Part shown: positions 8,839 through 20,589 of the stretch, piece by piece
Layout: the number at the start of each line of letters is the position of its first letter
Position numbering within the stretch: the stretch's first letter is position 1
Assembly (NCBI GenBank): GCA_963576565.1
Contig: OY755038.1
Span: forward strand, 176,940,438-177,004,437
Length of the DNA stretch: 64,000 bases
Reading direction: 5' to 3'
Source of the DNA: Aspidapion aeneum
Lineage: Eukaryota > Arthropoda > Insecta > Coleoptera > Brentidae
Notes under the pieces: model-generated
Database searches by the model: none
Told to the model about the DNA's origin: nothing
The model's input: the letters and a program-made list of their open reading frames with translations, nothing else
Made by a program: the position numbers and the translations under genes

Positions 8839-9650
8839 AGAAAATCATAAATCTATTTTTAGTTAATAAATAAAGCGCATTACGGAAAATTACACCTCCC
8901 TAGAAAAAAAATTAACATTTATTTGTTCTGTCAACCATTACCCCTCCTTTCTAGATTTAGGCCCAGATACGCGCTAGCATCATGCTTTGAAAATGATTAG
9001 TTTAAGAACAACTAAAATGACTTCAATAATTCATACTTCGTTTTACGTGGCAAAGACAAAGTTTAACCACGAGTTTCTAATCTAAAATATCTGGAACATA
9101 AGAATAAAGGAGCCTCTTTGGAGGGTCAAGTTTGATTCTGTATTATATGTTTGCTTTTAGGGTGGCTGACAAAAACTATTTTTGATCAAGAGCTTCATTA
9201 ATTCTCTGCAATTTGTAGTTATTTCTATTAAAATCAGTAGTAGGTATAGTTACAAATTTATAATAAAAAACAAGTTGTGTTTTTTGGTCCACCCGGTTTG
9301 TATTATAAATTATAAATGTACCTAAGCAACCAATTAAATTACATAACATAAAACAAATCTTGTTATTTTTATTGTAATTTTCCACCCCTGGGTGCGCTCG
9401 TGTAGCCAATCGTACATATATTCTTGTTTTATATATTTTACCTGAGGCTTACAGTTCCCGCTGAATTCGCAAACAATTTCTTAATAAAAATTCAAATTTA
9501 AAAATTGCAGTCCAAGGATTCTGATTTGATTTTCTTAAGAGAAGGGACTAACTTTTATCCCAAGGCATAACCGTTTTATCCGAGGGATAAAAAAACTTTT
9601 TGTTTTTAGCTTATCTTGTATTCTGCAAACGACCCCACCATTGAGTTGTA
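8839..9650. other. No recognised gene; possible hAT end
   Basis: CACCCCTGGGTGCGCTCGTG near 9382-9401 resembles the CGCACCCAGG end of the MITE at 7806 and may be a broken hAT terminus. Otherwise nothing is recognised. Confidence 0.3.
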
Positions 9651-9671
9651 TAACGCCCTAAAAGGGCGTTA
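9651..9671. repeat. Perfect 8-bp hairpin
   Basis: TAACGCCC and GGGCGTTA separated by TAAAA. No function is assigned. Confidence 0.5.
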
Positions 9672-11558
9672 GAGACGGAAAGACAAGGCATTTTTTATTG
9701 ACCCTATCCAATTTGGTTCCTATGGTTGGGTATTTCTTTTACAATAAAAACAGAGATAGACATTATTGAACATGTGAAACGGACAAAGATAGGGTGATTT
9801 TGCATGCTAATAATACCCTAGATAATATAAGGGTACTTTTATCTCTTTCACACTGACGGCATAAGTGCGACAGAAAAGCAGCTGGCTACCTTTAATCCAC
9901 CTGCCGTATTTTAAGTGATTCTACCTGTTAGTCCGTGTATACAGGGAAAACTGATAGACAATGTTGTCTAAGTACGGAAATGATTTTTTTTGAATTTTGT
10001 GCGGGAATATTACAAAAAGAAATCTTAAAACGTTTAAAAACAAGTTTAGAAGTAACTATTTGAGTTTAAACATGGTCCAAAATTGTTTCTTGTGCAAAAG
10101 AAGAAAAAAAATCCATAAAAAAACAACATTTCATGGGTAAGTCGTCTTGACAGATAGTTTTTCCTAAAACACGAGAAAGTTCAGTAGCGTCACGATAGAT
10201 AGTTTTTTCTACCCTCACACATTTTGATTCAGAAAGTGTCACTTCCCCGCACTTTTTTTTGCATTGCATGAAAAATAACAAAAAGTATTTGATTTTCTTA
10301 AAAATGATTTCTTTTTAAATTCTTACATACCGATTTTTATCCAGTTGTTTTTGTTTTTTCGAACCAAACTTTTGACATGTCACGGTCGAGTTTCATACAT
10401 CTTGATGAATTGTTACACACACTGATCTATGTTTTTATAAATTTCGATAAATTTAATGTTTTTTTGCGGACTTTACAGTAATTTTAAGTTAAATTTTGGT
10501 CTTTCATCGCGAAAGTATATATTTATTATTATATGACCACCGCGACCGGTCTACAGGCCGGTATCATATGTTTATGTCCTTCTAATGTCATTTGACTATC
10601 ATGCTGTCTTACTTAATAAGGTCACTTAGTTTAATTAATAATTTTGTCCTACCAAGGCCAACACAAAAATAGAGGCGACGACCCTGAAAAAATCAGCTGT
10701 TCTCCCGGGGCTGAATTTTACATTGGGTCTTATGGGAGGTCAGTCGTTTTTTTATGATATTTTCAAAATGGCACTACAGATTTCCGCAAAATTTCAGTGA
10801 AATATTCTCAGACACCATCCCGATATTCCACCAAAGGTTTGTAAGGAAGCAACATGATTAAAAGGTATAAATCTTCAAGATTTAGCATTCCGTATTTTGA
10901 ATTCAAATTACCCGCCATGTACCACATGCCAACTGTTATATTTGACATGTATTTGACTTTGTCATATGTGATTGTCACATTCGCTTCTACTTTAAACTTA
11001 ATTTTTGTGTGAGTTAATGAAGCGGCTATGAAAAATTAGGGCTTACTATAGAATTAAAAAAAATTGTTCTGCGAGAATATAGTAAAAACAATCTCAAAAA
11101 CGGCTTTATTTAAAAAAAAATCAAAAATCCATGAACCGTCATTCCAACTTCAATATGTTAAAGACAATCAGCTGTGTCGTAACGTGACCATCAAAAAAAA
11201 ATCAGCCCCGGATGTGACGTCAACAAAGTGGAGGATCGTGGCCCGTCCATTTTGATAGCCCTGGTCCTACATAATATAAAAGAAGAATAGAAACCAACAA
11301 AAAATTTGTGACACTTCGATTACCCATTTTCTTTGATTGCGATGGATTAGGGTGACCAGATTACGGTTTATTAGGGTGCCCAGAGTGCGCAAAAAAAGAT
11401 TTTGAAAAATTTCCCTAAAAAAATTGAAGACCAAACACCACTCACCACTCAATGTTTATGGTCGCATACACTAATCCTAACTCGATTTCCGACGATTATG
11501 GACAATGGTTACCCCCTGGACATAAACCTAACAACTTTTACTATATTTATTAACAATA
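9672..11558. other. No recognised feature
   Basis: AT-rich sequence. CCGGGGCTGA (near 10705) and its complement TCAGCCCCGG (near 11202) may be arms of an old element, but the remaining flanks do not match well enough to call one. Confidence 0.3.
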
Positions 11559-11985
11559 GGTAGGTTAGGTTTGGTTAGGTTGGGTTAGGTTGGGTTAGGT
11601 TGGGTTAGGTTGGGTTAGATTGGGTTAGGTTGGGCTGGGTTGGGTTAGGTTGGGTTGGGTTAGGTTGGGTTAGGTTGGGTTAGGTTGGGTTAGGTTGGGT
11701 TAGGTTGGGTTAGGTTGGGTTAGGTTGGGTTAGGTTGGGTTAGGTTGGGTTAGGTTGGGTTAGGTTGGGTTAGGTTGGGTTAGGTTGGGTTAGGTTGGGT
11801 TAGGTTGGGTTAGGTTGGGTTAGGTTGGGTTAGGTTGGGTTAGGTTGGGTTAGGTTAGGTTATGTTAGGTTGGGTTAGGTTGGGTTAGGTTGGGTTAGGT
11901 TGGGTTAGGTTGGGTTAGGTTGGGTTAGGTTGGGTTAGGTTGGGTTAGGTTGGGTTAGGTTGGGTTAGGTTGGGTTAGGTTGGTT
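11559..11985. repeat. Telomere-like 10-bp tandem array (TTAGGTTGGG)n
   Basis: About 40 units of TTAGGTTGGG, nearly uniform in the middle and decaying at both ends. TTAGG is the common arthropod telomere repeat; this unit alternates TTAGG with TTGGG. The right flank (to about 12110) holds decayed TTCGG/TTAGG words and then the opposite strand of the same words (AACCGAACCAAACCGAACC). It is interstitial here. The flanks beyond resemble those of the (GGTTC)n array at 42.5 kb. Confidence 0.9.
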
Positions 11986-12650
11986 CAGTTTGAGTATGTT
12001 CGGTTAGGTTCCGCTAGGATTGTTTAGGTTAGGTTTAGCTATATTCGGTTAGGTTCGGTTCAGTTTAAGCAAATCGAACCGAACCAAACCGAACCGTTAG
12101 ATTCGGTTTGATTTGGTTCATTTCGATACGGATGGGTTCAGTTTGCTTTTGTTCAGTTAGACCTTCGATAAATTTTAAAAAAGTAAATAATTATTAATTT
12201 TTAGTGTTTTAAGGAATAAAAATTGATATAATGTTCAATTAAACTAATTTTTATTTGTAAAAATGTAAGAATCATAATTTTCTTGATTTTGTTTTGAATT
12301 TCATGCTTTTTTAAATATTGTGCATTTTCATAAAAGGACCAAAAAAACTGACCCGATTTGGATCAGTGACCTTAGTTATTTCAAGTTTTTGTTGACAGCT
12401 GATAGACGTCAGGGACCGTTTTGTTTCAGTTTGAAATGAGAAAATGCTTCTTTTGTAGCAATTTGTATGGGTTTTAATGGGGTTTTAAGAATGTTTCAAT
12501 TTCAATTTTTTTAACAAAATCAACGATAGTCCGCAATTTTTTTTTTAGAAATCACTATAAAATGGTATAAAATTATCATTTTTCAAAAAACTTCGTAGTT
12601 TTAAGAAAGGTGGTAAAACGTACCAGACCCCTGAAATGTGTTGCAGTCTA
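11986..12650. mobile_element. Right part of an element carrying the telomere-like array (putative)
   Basis: TAGCAATTTGTATGGGTTTT (near 12457), CCGCAATTTTTTTTT (near 12531), a TATAAAATTATCATT stretch and the end GGTAAAACGTACCAGACCC (to about 12630) occur in the same order as related sequences right of the (GGTTC)n array, which ends GGTATAACGTAGTAGACCC at 43915. I infer a diverged copy of the same element; its left end was not found. Confidence 0.45.
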
Positions 12651-13081
12651 GGATAACTGGGCGCCGCCAACTCGGCGCCACCAACTGGGCGGCAGGCCAA
12701 CTGGGCGCCGGGCCAACTTGACGCCGAGCCAACTGGGCGCCGGACTAAAATATTTTTTCTTAATAAAATGTGCAGATGAAAAACAACCTTAAAAAAATTA
12801 AAGTGGCGGATCCAAAATGGCGGACTTTCTTATTTATGCATCGATATGTATCGAATATGGAACTTGGCGGTGTTTCAAGTCGCAGAACACTACACCTACC
12901 AAATTTCAACACTCGACTTAATAGATGTTGAAAGTTTTGTATAAATAACATATTTATTTTGTTTTTATCTGCACATTTTATCGAAAAAAAAATATTCCGG
13001 CGCTGAGTTGGCCCGGCGCCCATTAGGCCCAGCGTGGCGCCCTGTTGGCGGCGCCGAGTTGGCCCGGCGCCCGGTTGTCCC
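12651..13081. mobile_element. Small foldback-like element with GGCGCC-rich word termini
   Basis: Both ends are tandem variants of GGCGCCGCCAACTGG: the left begins GGATAACTGGGCGCCGCC, the right ends GGCGCCCGGTTGTCC, in inverted orientation. The 300-bp interior includes AAAATGGCGGACTTTCTT and ATTTATGCATCGATATGT, a block shared with the giant element at 18.2-22.8 kb and the element at 30.6-31.4 kb. No convincing target duplication was found for this copy. It carries no coding capacity; the 107-codon frame across it is chance. Confidence 0.7.
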
Positions 13082-13616
13082 ATTTCGAATTGAAATTTTT
13101 AATTCCGAAATTTAATCTGACTCGAGCATAACTTGTAGTCCACCCAAGAAAAGAAGAGTTGAAGAAGACCCTTGTTCAAAAAAAGAAAATATTTTACCTG
13201 GAAGGTACAACATTTGTAAAGTTCTAAGATGAAAACAATAATTTTAATACATCCACTGCACTTAGCATGCTTAGAAATTCTTTTTACTCTTTTTTTTTAC
13301 TGAAGAGAATTTTGTAAACACACACAAGTAAGTATTCATGAATTATTTATTATTCAAACAGAAAATTGTTGATAAAAAAATTCTAGTGGAATTCAAAATT
13401 TTTATTTTGCGCCGCCACTGCCCTTTTTTATCCAAGACAAGCAAATAGAATATTTTTGCGATGTTGCATGTTTCCGGACTCACCAAACCGAAATTCTATT
13501 TTCATCCCTATTTTGCTCATTAAATTCTTACTTGTATTTGGTCAATTGCGATAAAAGCTTGATATAATGGCAATTTTGGCCCATGCCGGGTCTACCCGTA
13601 GGGTATAGAAGTCAAT
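13082..13616. other. No recognised feature
   Basis: AT-rich DNA without recognisable motifs. Confidence 0.3.
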
Positions 13617-13682
13617 GGACCCCACCCACAAAGACACAGCTTTGAAAAACTGCCTAACTGGTTTTCAAAGTTGTGGTGGGTC
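13617..13682. repeat. Imperfect palindrome, about 66 bp
   Basis: Starts GGACCCCACC, ends GGTGGGTCC; arms pair through GCTTTGAAAAAC / GGTTTTCAAAG, with about 8 bp unpaired in the left arm. No flanking duplication was seen. Confidence 0.55.
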
Positions 13683-13904
13683 CTCCTTTGACGAAACAGG
13701 TCAGAGAATTAACTGTCAACACTAGTGCAGGCAAATCCCAGTAATGCATACATTTTTAGGGCACTTTCTTCGTTCCTTAGCCAAAAGGGTTCGTTATTAC
13801 GTCATATTTTGATTATCTTAAGAAACCATTTACGCGAAGGAACGGAAAAGTATTAATTGGTGAGATTGGCCCTATAGTTCAATGAATAGAGGCCAAAATA
13901 GGGG

Positions 13905-14547
13905 GCAAATTTTTTAAATCACAAATTTTTTAAAATTGGTTTAATTTACGGGCGCCTGTGAAGTTATTACCATAAAACCAATCCGCTTTGTTATGCAACC
14001 TTTAAAAGTAAATTTTATTATCTACAATAAAGTATAAAACACATTTTTTGATAAAGGGCTTGGTTTTTAAGAAAATCGAATAAAATATGTAACAGAATTA
14101 ATTTTTTTGGTGATTTAAAAAAATTGTTTTAAATTAAGCACACCACTGGAGCGGTAAAAATGAAATATTTTTTACCATGTTACACAACGTTTAAAAGGAA
14201 ATTTTATTATCTACAATAAAGTAAGAAGAAAATCAAATAAAATCTGTGCAAAACATAATTTTTTAAAAAATTAATTAAATTTTTTAAAAAATTAATTAAA
14301 TGGCCCCCATTTACCGACGTGGCTGGCGGGTTCGTTGTAAGTCAAACCCCATCGAGTTATACACCGTTGAAAAGAGAATTTTACTGTCAATAAAGTGCAT
14401 CATAGCATTTTTTTATTAAATTAGGCTTAGCTTTTGAAAAAATTAGATAAAACTTGTAACAAAAATATTTTAATTTGTGATTTTTTAATTTACGGGCGCC
14501 TCTGAATTTATAACCATAAAACCAATCCGACTTTCTTGTACAGCATT
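13905..14547. repeat. Module array, first copy
   Basis: Degenerate modules of about 200 bp, each with a GGGCGCC-like word, an ATAAAACCAATCCG stretch, and AATTTTATTATCTACAATA followed by AAGTATAAAAC, ending near an AAGCACACCACTGGAGCGG word. The whole stretch recurs at 15500-16150, and its relatives lie in inverted orientation at 25.56-26.3 kb. Function unknown; probably the internal repeat of a large non-autonomous element. Confidence 0.65.
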
Positions 14548-15326
14548 TTTGGAAATTACCTAGCTCCGTTACTACTGCTCGCAGAACAATCGTAGTACCA
14601 CCCAATTGTAGATAATTATATCCTCTAAAAAATTTCATATAACTCTTATTGCGATTTAGTGTACTGGAACGAAATTAAAGGCAAAAAACTAAAAAAAGTG
14701 CCAATTTTTTATGGTTTTTTCAAGATGGCGGAGGGAGCACAGGGGTGGGGGTGACAAAAACTCAGATTTTTAACTACCCTTCTGAGCTTAACAACATATC
14801 CAAAATTCAGAACTACCGGACCTTTTGTAGGGTAAAACTCCTCTATTCGTTGTACCACTAAGAAGCCCATCACACACAAATTTGCATTAGAGCTTTTGTA
14901 TGGCGCACAGATCTATTTCGCTCCTTCTCCATCTGACGGCACGGCAGTGCCCCGCCAAGTTCGCGCGCCGTACCATCTTTTCTTGAAACATTTCAGCCGA
15001 TATTTGACCTATCTAAAAGTCTACTTCGGACTAAGCTACTAATCTCAAGCTTTGCACAGTAGATCTTCATGGAGTTAACAACCCCGCCAAGTTTCATGGT
15101 ATTCCATATAGTAGTAAAGTAGTTACGAAATTTCAAAAAACGTCGAAATTGCCACTCACTCACTGATGTACAGATCATCAAAAGTCTACTGTACTTCCAG
15201 ACATGCTACAAAGCTGAAATTTGGCAGACTGATAGAAATTATGACCAAACCCCTGGAAAAAGTCAAAAACCCCAAAATTCTAATTTACTCCTCTCCCCTA
15301 TACTGCCGTCCTTAGTAGGACCCACC
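14548..15326. repeat. Block B, copy 1 (about 780 bp)
   Basis: Runs from GGAAATTACCTAGCTCCG to CTTAGTAGGACCCACCC and is repeated directly at 16805-17545 with small differences (this copy has extra bases such as the CGTCC near 15307). It contains GGTTAAAACTCC-like text, GACGGCACGGCAGTGC and, at its right end, a unit CTTCCAGACATGCTACAAAG... that is amplified in tandem at 32.9-34.2 kb. It interrupts a module of the surrounding array. Confidence 0.75.
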
Positions 15327-16480
15327 CTTTTTAAAAATTATGTTTTGCACAGGTTTTATTTGATTTTCTGAAAACCATACCCTTTATCAAAAAATTTTTT
15401 TTACTTCATTGTAGATAATAAAATCTCCTTTTAAACGTTATGTAACATGGTAAAAAATATTTCATATTTACCGCTCCAGTAGTGTGCTTAATTTAAAACA
15501 ATTTTTTTTAAATCACAAATTTTTTAAAATTGGTTTAATTTACGGGCGCCTTCACTACTGTGAAGTTATTACCATGAAACCAATCCGACTTTGTTATACA
15601 ACATTTAAAAGTAAATTTTATTATCTACAATAAAGTATAAAACACATTTTTTGATAAAGGGCTTGGTTTTTAAGAAAATCGAATAAAATATGTAACAGAA
15701 TTAATTTTTTTGGTGATTTAAAAAAAAATGTTTTAAATTAAGCACACCACTGGAGCGGTAAATATGAAATATTTTTTACCATGTTATACAACGTTTAAAA
15801 GGAAATTTTATTATCTACAATGAAGTAAAAAACAATTATATAAAGGGTATGGTTTTAGGAAAATCAAATAAAACCTGTGCAAAACATAATTTTTAAAAAA
15901 ATTAATTAAATGGCCCCCATTTACCGACGTCGCTGGCGGGTTCGTTGTAAGTCAAACCCCATCGAGTTATACACCGTTGAAAAGAGAATTTTACTGTCAA
16001 TAAAGTGCATCATAGCATTTTTTTAATTTAGGCTTAGCTTTTGAAAAAATTAGATAAAACTTGTAACAAAAATATTTTAATTTGTGATTTTTTAATTTGC
16101 GGGCGCGTCTGAATTTATAACCATGAAACCAATCCGACATTCAGTACAGCATTTTAAAGGAAATTTTATTTGCTACAATAATGTATAAAACATTTTGTTC
16201 TCTAAACCTTGGTTTAAAAAAAATCGAATAAATCATGGAAAAAACATGGATATTTTTTACTTTTTTAAATTACTTCAATTAACGGACGCCGCTGAAGAGT
16301 TTATAAATAGTTGACCCCCATCGAGTTGTACCTTTTTCTAAAGAAAATTTCATTGTCTACAATAAAGTATATTACACATTTTTCTCTTAGAAGCGTATTT
16401 TTTGAGAAAATTTGAGAAAACCTAAATATGTTAGATTTTGGGGGGTCTGGGGGGGTTTTTGAGGAGGTGGTTAGTTTAGG
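15327..16480. repeat. Module array, second copy
   Basis: 15500-16150 repeats 13905-14547 directly. Further modules follow to about 16480, the last ending in GGGGGGTCTGGGGGGG (near 16439), which is found inverted near 25571 (CCCCCCCAGACCCCCC). Confidence 0.65.
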
Positions 16481-16804
16481 GAGGTGTTTGACCCCTAAGC
16501 TCTCTTATCTTTTTGTACGTCACTAAATTTATACAAAAAAACAAAAATAAATAAAAAACGTGCCGTTTAAAGCACTAAATTTAAAAGAATTATTATTTTC
16601 TAACTTACTCACTTTAAGTTAAAAGTTACTCCCACTCCATTACAATATTTAAAAATACATTTAAAGAATGGATTTTGTAGCTGATAAAATTCTCTACAAG
16701 ATATGTTCTTAGAACTTTTACCCTAGAACAAAGTATTTCGGGGCTTATGCCGTCTAAATTAGAAAAAATCTGAAAATTTGCCCAAGCACGTAATTTTAGT
16801 CATT
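16481..16804. other. Spacer between module array and block B
   Basis: AT-rich; nothing recognised. Confidence 0.3.
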
Positions 16805-17545
16805 TTTGGAAATTACTTAGCTCCGTTACTACTGCTTGCAGAACAACCATTGTACCACCCGGTTGTAGATAATTATATCCTCTAAAAAATTTCATATAAC
16901 TCTTTTTGCGATTTAGTGTACTGGAACGAAGTTACAGGCAAAAAACTACAAAAAGTGCTAATTTTTACGGAGAAAGCACAGGGGTGGGGGTGACGAAAAC
17001 TCAGATTTTTAACTACCCTTTCGACCTTAATAACATATCCAAAATTCAGAAATACCGGACCATTTTTAGGGTAAAACTCCTCTATTCGTTGTACCACTAA
17101 GAAGCCCATCACACACAAATTTGCATTAGAGCTTTTGTATGGCGCACAGGTCTATTTCGCTCCTTCTCCATTTGACGGCACGGCAGTGCTCCGCCAAGTT
17201 CGCGCGCCGTACCATCTTTTCTTGAAACATTTCAGCCGATATTTGACCTATCTAAAAGTCTACTTCGGAATGAGCTACTAATCTCAAGCTTTGCACAGTC
17301 GTAGATCTTCATGGAGCTAACAACCCCGCCAAGTTTCATGGTATTCCATATAGTAGTGAAGTAGTTACGAAATTTCAAAAAACGTCGAAATTGCCACCCA
17401 CTCACTGATGTATAGATCATTAAAAGTCTACTGTACTTCCAGACATGCTACAATGCTGAAATTTGGCAGACTGATAGAAATTATGACCAAACCCCAAAAT
17501 ACTAATTTACTCCTCTCCCCTATACTGCTTAGTAAGACCCACCTA
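16805..17545. repeat. Block B, copy 2
   Basis: Direct repeat of 14548-15326 with substitutions and small deletions. Its right end continues into the inverted-repeat element at 17532-17755, whereas copy 1 stops at the matching point. Confidence 0.75.
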
Positions 17546-17755
17546 TCTGCAAAAAAATCAAAAATGAGTTAGGACCGAAAATGGCTTCAAATAGCTTACT
17601 TCATCTGTTTTTTAACAAAACTACCAACATTTTTGTTCGAAAGTATTTTTTTTTGAAAAAAAAAACAAAAATATTACTATGTACTCTTAGCAAGCATTTA
17701 AACTTTAAACTCGCTTTTCTCGAAATAAATGAAAACGTAGATAGGTGGGTCTTAC
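17532..17755. mobile_element. MITE with GTAAGACCCACC termini
   Basis: Left GTAAGACCCACCTATCTGC and right GTAGATAGGTGGGTCTTAC are near-perfect inverted copies, 224 bp apart end to end. It may instead be the terminal part of block B. A related word (GGTCTTACTAAGGACGG) starts the satellite at 32.9 kb. Confidence 0.6.
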
Positions 17756-18197
17756 CATAGAGTAAGATAGCCTATGGCAGCAAAGGCACGGTCCCGGCTT
17801 ACGGATCTTTTAGTTTACCTAGCCAGCGCTAGCTGCGGAATTATATTAAATTTAAAATTTTCTGGTAAATGCTCGCTCTTTGACTGTGCTTTGTTGTCCG
17901 ATCTCTTGTCGTGGCTCAATCGACCCAAAAAGTACATAGATATGTGGCCTTGAAATAAAAATAAATGTGTATGAGTATATAATAGACTATATACCTACTT
18001 CGTGCTCGAGCCGCTTCACTTTTTCCCTTCCGCGAAGTCAAGAGGTCATTCTATCAATCTCAAGCAAGCGGTACACATCAATATCAGATCAATTCAGTAT
18101 TTTGTTGTTGGCGTGATGCAAAATATCGCACACGTAAAACTAAAAAGACATAACTCAAAAATTTAAAAATGTGTCCCTGCAATAAAAATACTTACAA
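17756..18197. other. No recognised feature
   Basis: Somewhat less AT-rich sequence (CGGCACGG..., CCAGCGCTAGCTGCGG) without coding motifs. Confidence 0.3.
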
Positions 18198-18389
18198 CGT
18201 GTCTTTTTTGGTCTAGGACAACTGGGCGCCGCCAACTGGGCGCCGCCAACTGGGATAAAATATGTAGATGAAAAATAAAATATATTATTTATATAAAAAC
18301 ATCTTTAAAATATCCTTTACGCAATATTTTTTACAGCTTTTATTTAGCTTCAGATGTTCTGTCTAACTAACTATCTATCAAATCTTGTG

Positions 18390-19640
18390 AAGCGTTTTTG
18401 ACACACGTAGTGGTCCCATGACAATACAACATTAAGAAAAAAATATCCTCCCACCCTACCTCCACCCCTTCTATAGAAAAATGTGTTTTTGACACACTTC
18501 CCGTTATCCGATTTGGATAAAATTTGGTATACACATAGTGGTCCGATGATAATACAACAATAAGAAAAAAATATCCTCCCACCCCTACCCCCACCCCCTT
18601 CTATAGAAAAATTTGTTTTTGACACACATCCCGTAATCCGATTTGGATGAAATTTGGTACACATATAGTGATCCGATGAGAATACAATAATAAGAAAAAA
18701 TATCCTCGCACCTCTACCCCCACCCCCTTTCATAGAAAAATGAGTTTTTGACACACTTCCCATTATCCGGTTTGGATGAAATTTGGTATTCACATAGTGG
18801 TCGGATGACAATACAACATTTAAAAAAATATCCTCCCACCCTACCCCCACCCCTTCCATAGAAAATGCGTTTTTGACACCCTTCCCATTATCCGATTTGG
18901 ATGAAATTTGGTATACATATAGTGGTCCGATGACAAAACAACATTGATAAAAAAATCCTACCACCCTACCCCCACCCCTTCTATAGAAAAATGTGTTTTT
19001 GACACACTTCCCGTTATCCGATTTGGATAAAATTTGGTATACACGTAGTGGTCTGATAATAGTACAACAATAAGAAAAAATATCCTCCCACCCCTACCCC
19101 CACCCCCTTCTATAGAAAAATTTGTTTTTGACAGACACACATCCCGTAATCCGATTTGAATGAAATTTGGTATACATATAGTGATCCGATGACAATACAA
19201 TATTAAGAAAAAAATATCCTCTCACCTCTACCCCCACCCCCTTTCATAGAAAAATGAGTTTTTGACACACTTCCCATTATCCGGTTTGGATGAAATTTGG
19301 TATTCACATAGTGGTCCGATGAAAAGACAACATTAAAAAAAAATATCCTCCCACCCTACCCCCACCCCTTCCATAGAAAATGCGTTTTTGACACCCTTCC
19401 CATTATCCGATTTGGATGAAATTTGGTATACATATAGTGGTCCGATAACAATACAACAATAATGAAAAAATGTCCTCCCACCCCTACCCCCACCCCCTTC
19501 CATAAAAAATGCGTTTTTGACACACTTCACTTCAAATGACTTTTATAAAATTTGGTATATGCATAAAGGTCCAATGGCAATACAGCCCAAACAAAAAATA
19601 TATTTCTAACTCTACCCTCACCCTCTCCTTCCCCCAATAG
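18390..19640. repeat. ~130-bp satellite, left arm
   Basis: About ten units with TTTGACACACTTCCCGTTA, GATTTGGATGAAATTTGGTA and CCTACCCCCACCCC. It is the reverse complement of the right arm. Confidence 0.85.
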
Positions 19641-19899
19641 AAAAATGAGTTTCCAAATAACTCACGATCAGCGATTTCATTATAATCTAGAATAAACTCT
19701 ATTTATTTACTTCTGCATTTTTCTGCTAGATTGATTCTTGCAAATAGTGATATTTAATTGATACGGATATCTTATCGTAATAACATCATCAAAATTTCAA
19801 TTTCTTTTACTAATTTATTTGAAATTTGTTTTTGTTAAGTAAAGTTAAATCCATTAAGTCGACTGTTGCATCTTGGTAGTTGTCGTGTTTGGTGACCTG

Positions 19900-20130
19900 G
19901 TAATACTACAATTTACGTTTTTTATTACAACAATGGCGGATCCAAAAATCAAAATGGCGGATCCAAAATGGCGGATTTTCTTATTTACCAACCGATTTGT
20001 CTCAAACTTGAAATATTACATCTTGAGGACATTTAACACAATTTTTAACTCAAACTTTAAAAAAACAAAATGGCGGATCCAAAATGGCGGACTTTTTTAT
20101 TTATTAATCATTGTTTTTGAAATTATACGA
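19900..20130. other. Internal AATGGCGGATCC block of the giant element
   Basis: Repeated AAAATGGCGGATCC followed by TCTTATTTACCAACCGATTT. The same block in variant form is inside the elements at 12651 and 30555. Confidence 0.6.
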
Positions 20131-20350
20131 AAATGTTTAATGAGACAGAATATTGCATTTTTTTTGAGAACAATAAGTTGGTAATTTAAAAAAAAATTAT
20201 ACAAAGCTTTTAAAAAAATAGTAGGTAGGTACCATGTTTTTTAAAAATTATTAAGATTCAAAAGTATTTCGTTAGTTTAGAAATGACAAAAATTAAATTT
20301 TTTATAAACGTAAAGTTTAGTACTCGTGAATGAAGAAAACAAAAATAGTC

Positions 20351-20536
20351 CGTGGCTAAGCGGGTGTAGAAATATTTTGTTTCTCTTGTCTTTTTCCGTA
20401 GGCAGCTCGAAAGCTGTCCACTTACGGAGGTCCAAGATCACATCATTAGGTCGTGGACCCCTGTCGGTTTACAGCTTTCGAGTTGCCCACGGAAAATACA
20501 AGAGAAACAAAATCTTTCTATACCCGCTTAGCCACG
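20351..20536. mobile_element. Palindromic MITE, 186 bp
   Basis: Left CGTGGCTAAGCGGGTGTAG and right CTATACCCGCTTAGCCACG are inverted copies; the arms pair almost throughout (GTTTCTCTTG, CAGCTCGAAAGCTGTCCAC). One arm recurs at 3703. Its left half is copied with flank at 21593-21777. Confidence 0.7.
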
Positions 20537-20589
20537 AATTTATTAAAAAAAATTTTACCTACTCTGTAGATCTTTTTAAATCTAAATCA

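Noticed and set aside
10697..11212. Possible MITE with CCGGGGCTGA arms
   Set aside because: Only about 10 bp match cleanly; flanks and target duplication do not support an element.
11559..11985. A true chromosome end
   Set aside because: Complex DNA continues for kilobases on both sides, so the array is interstitial.
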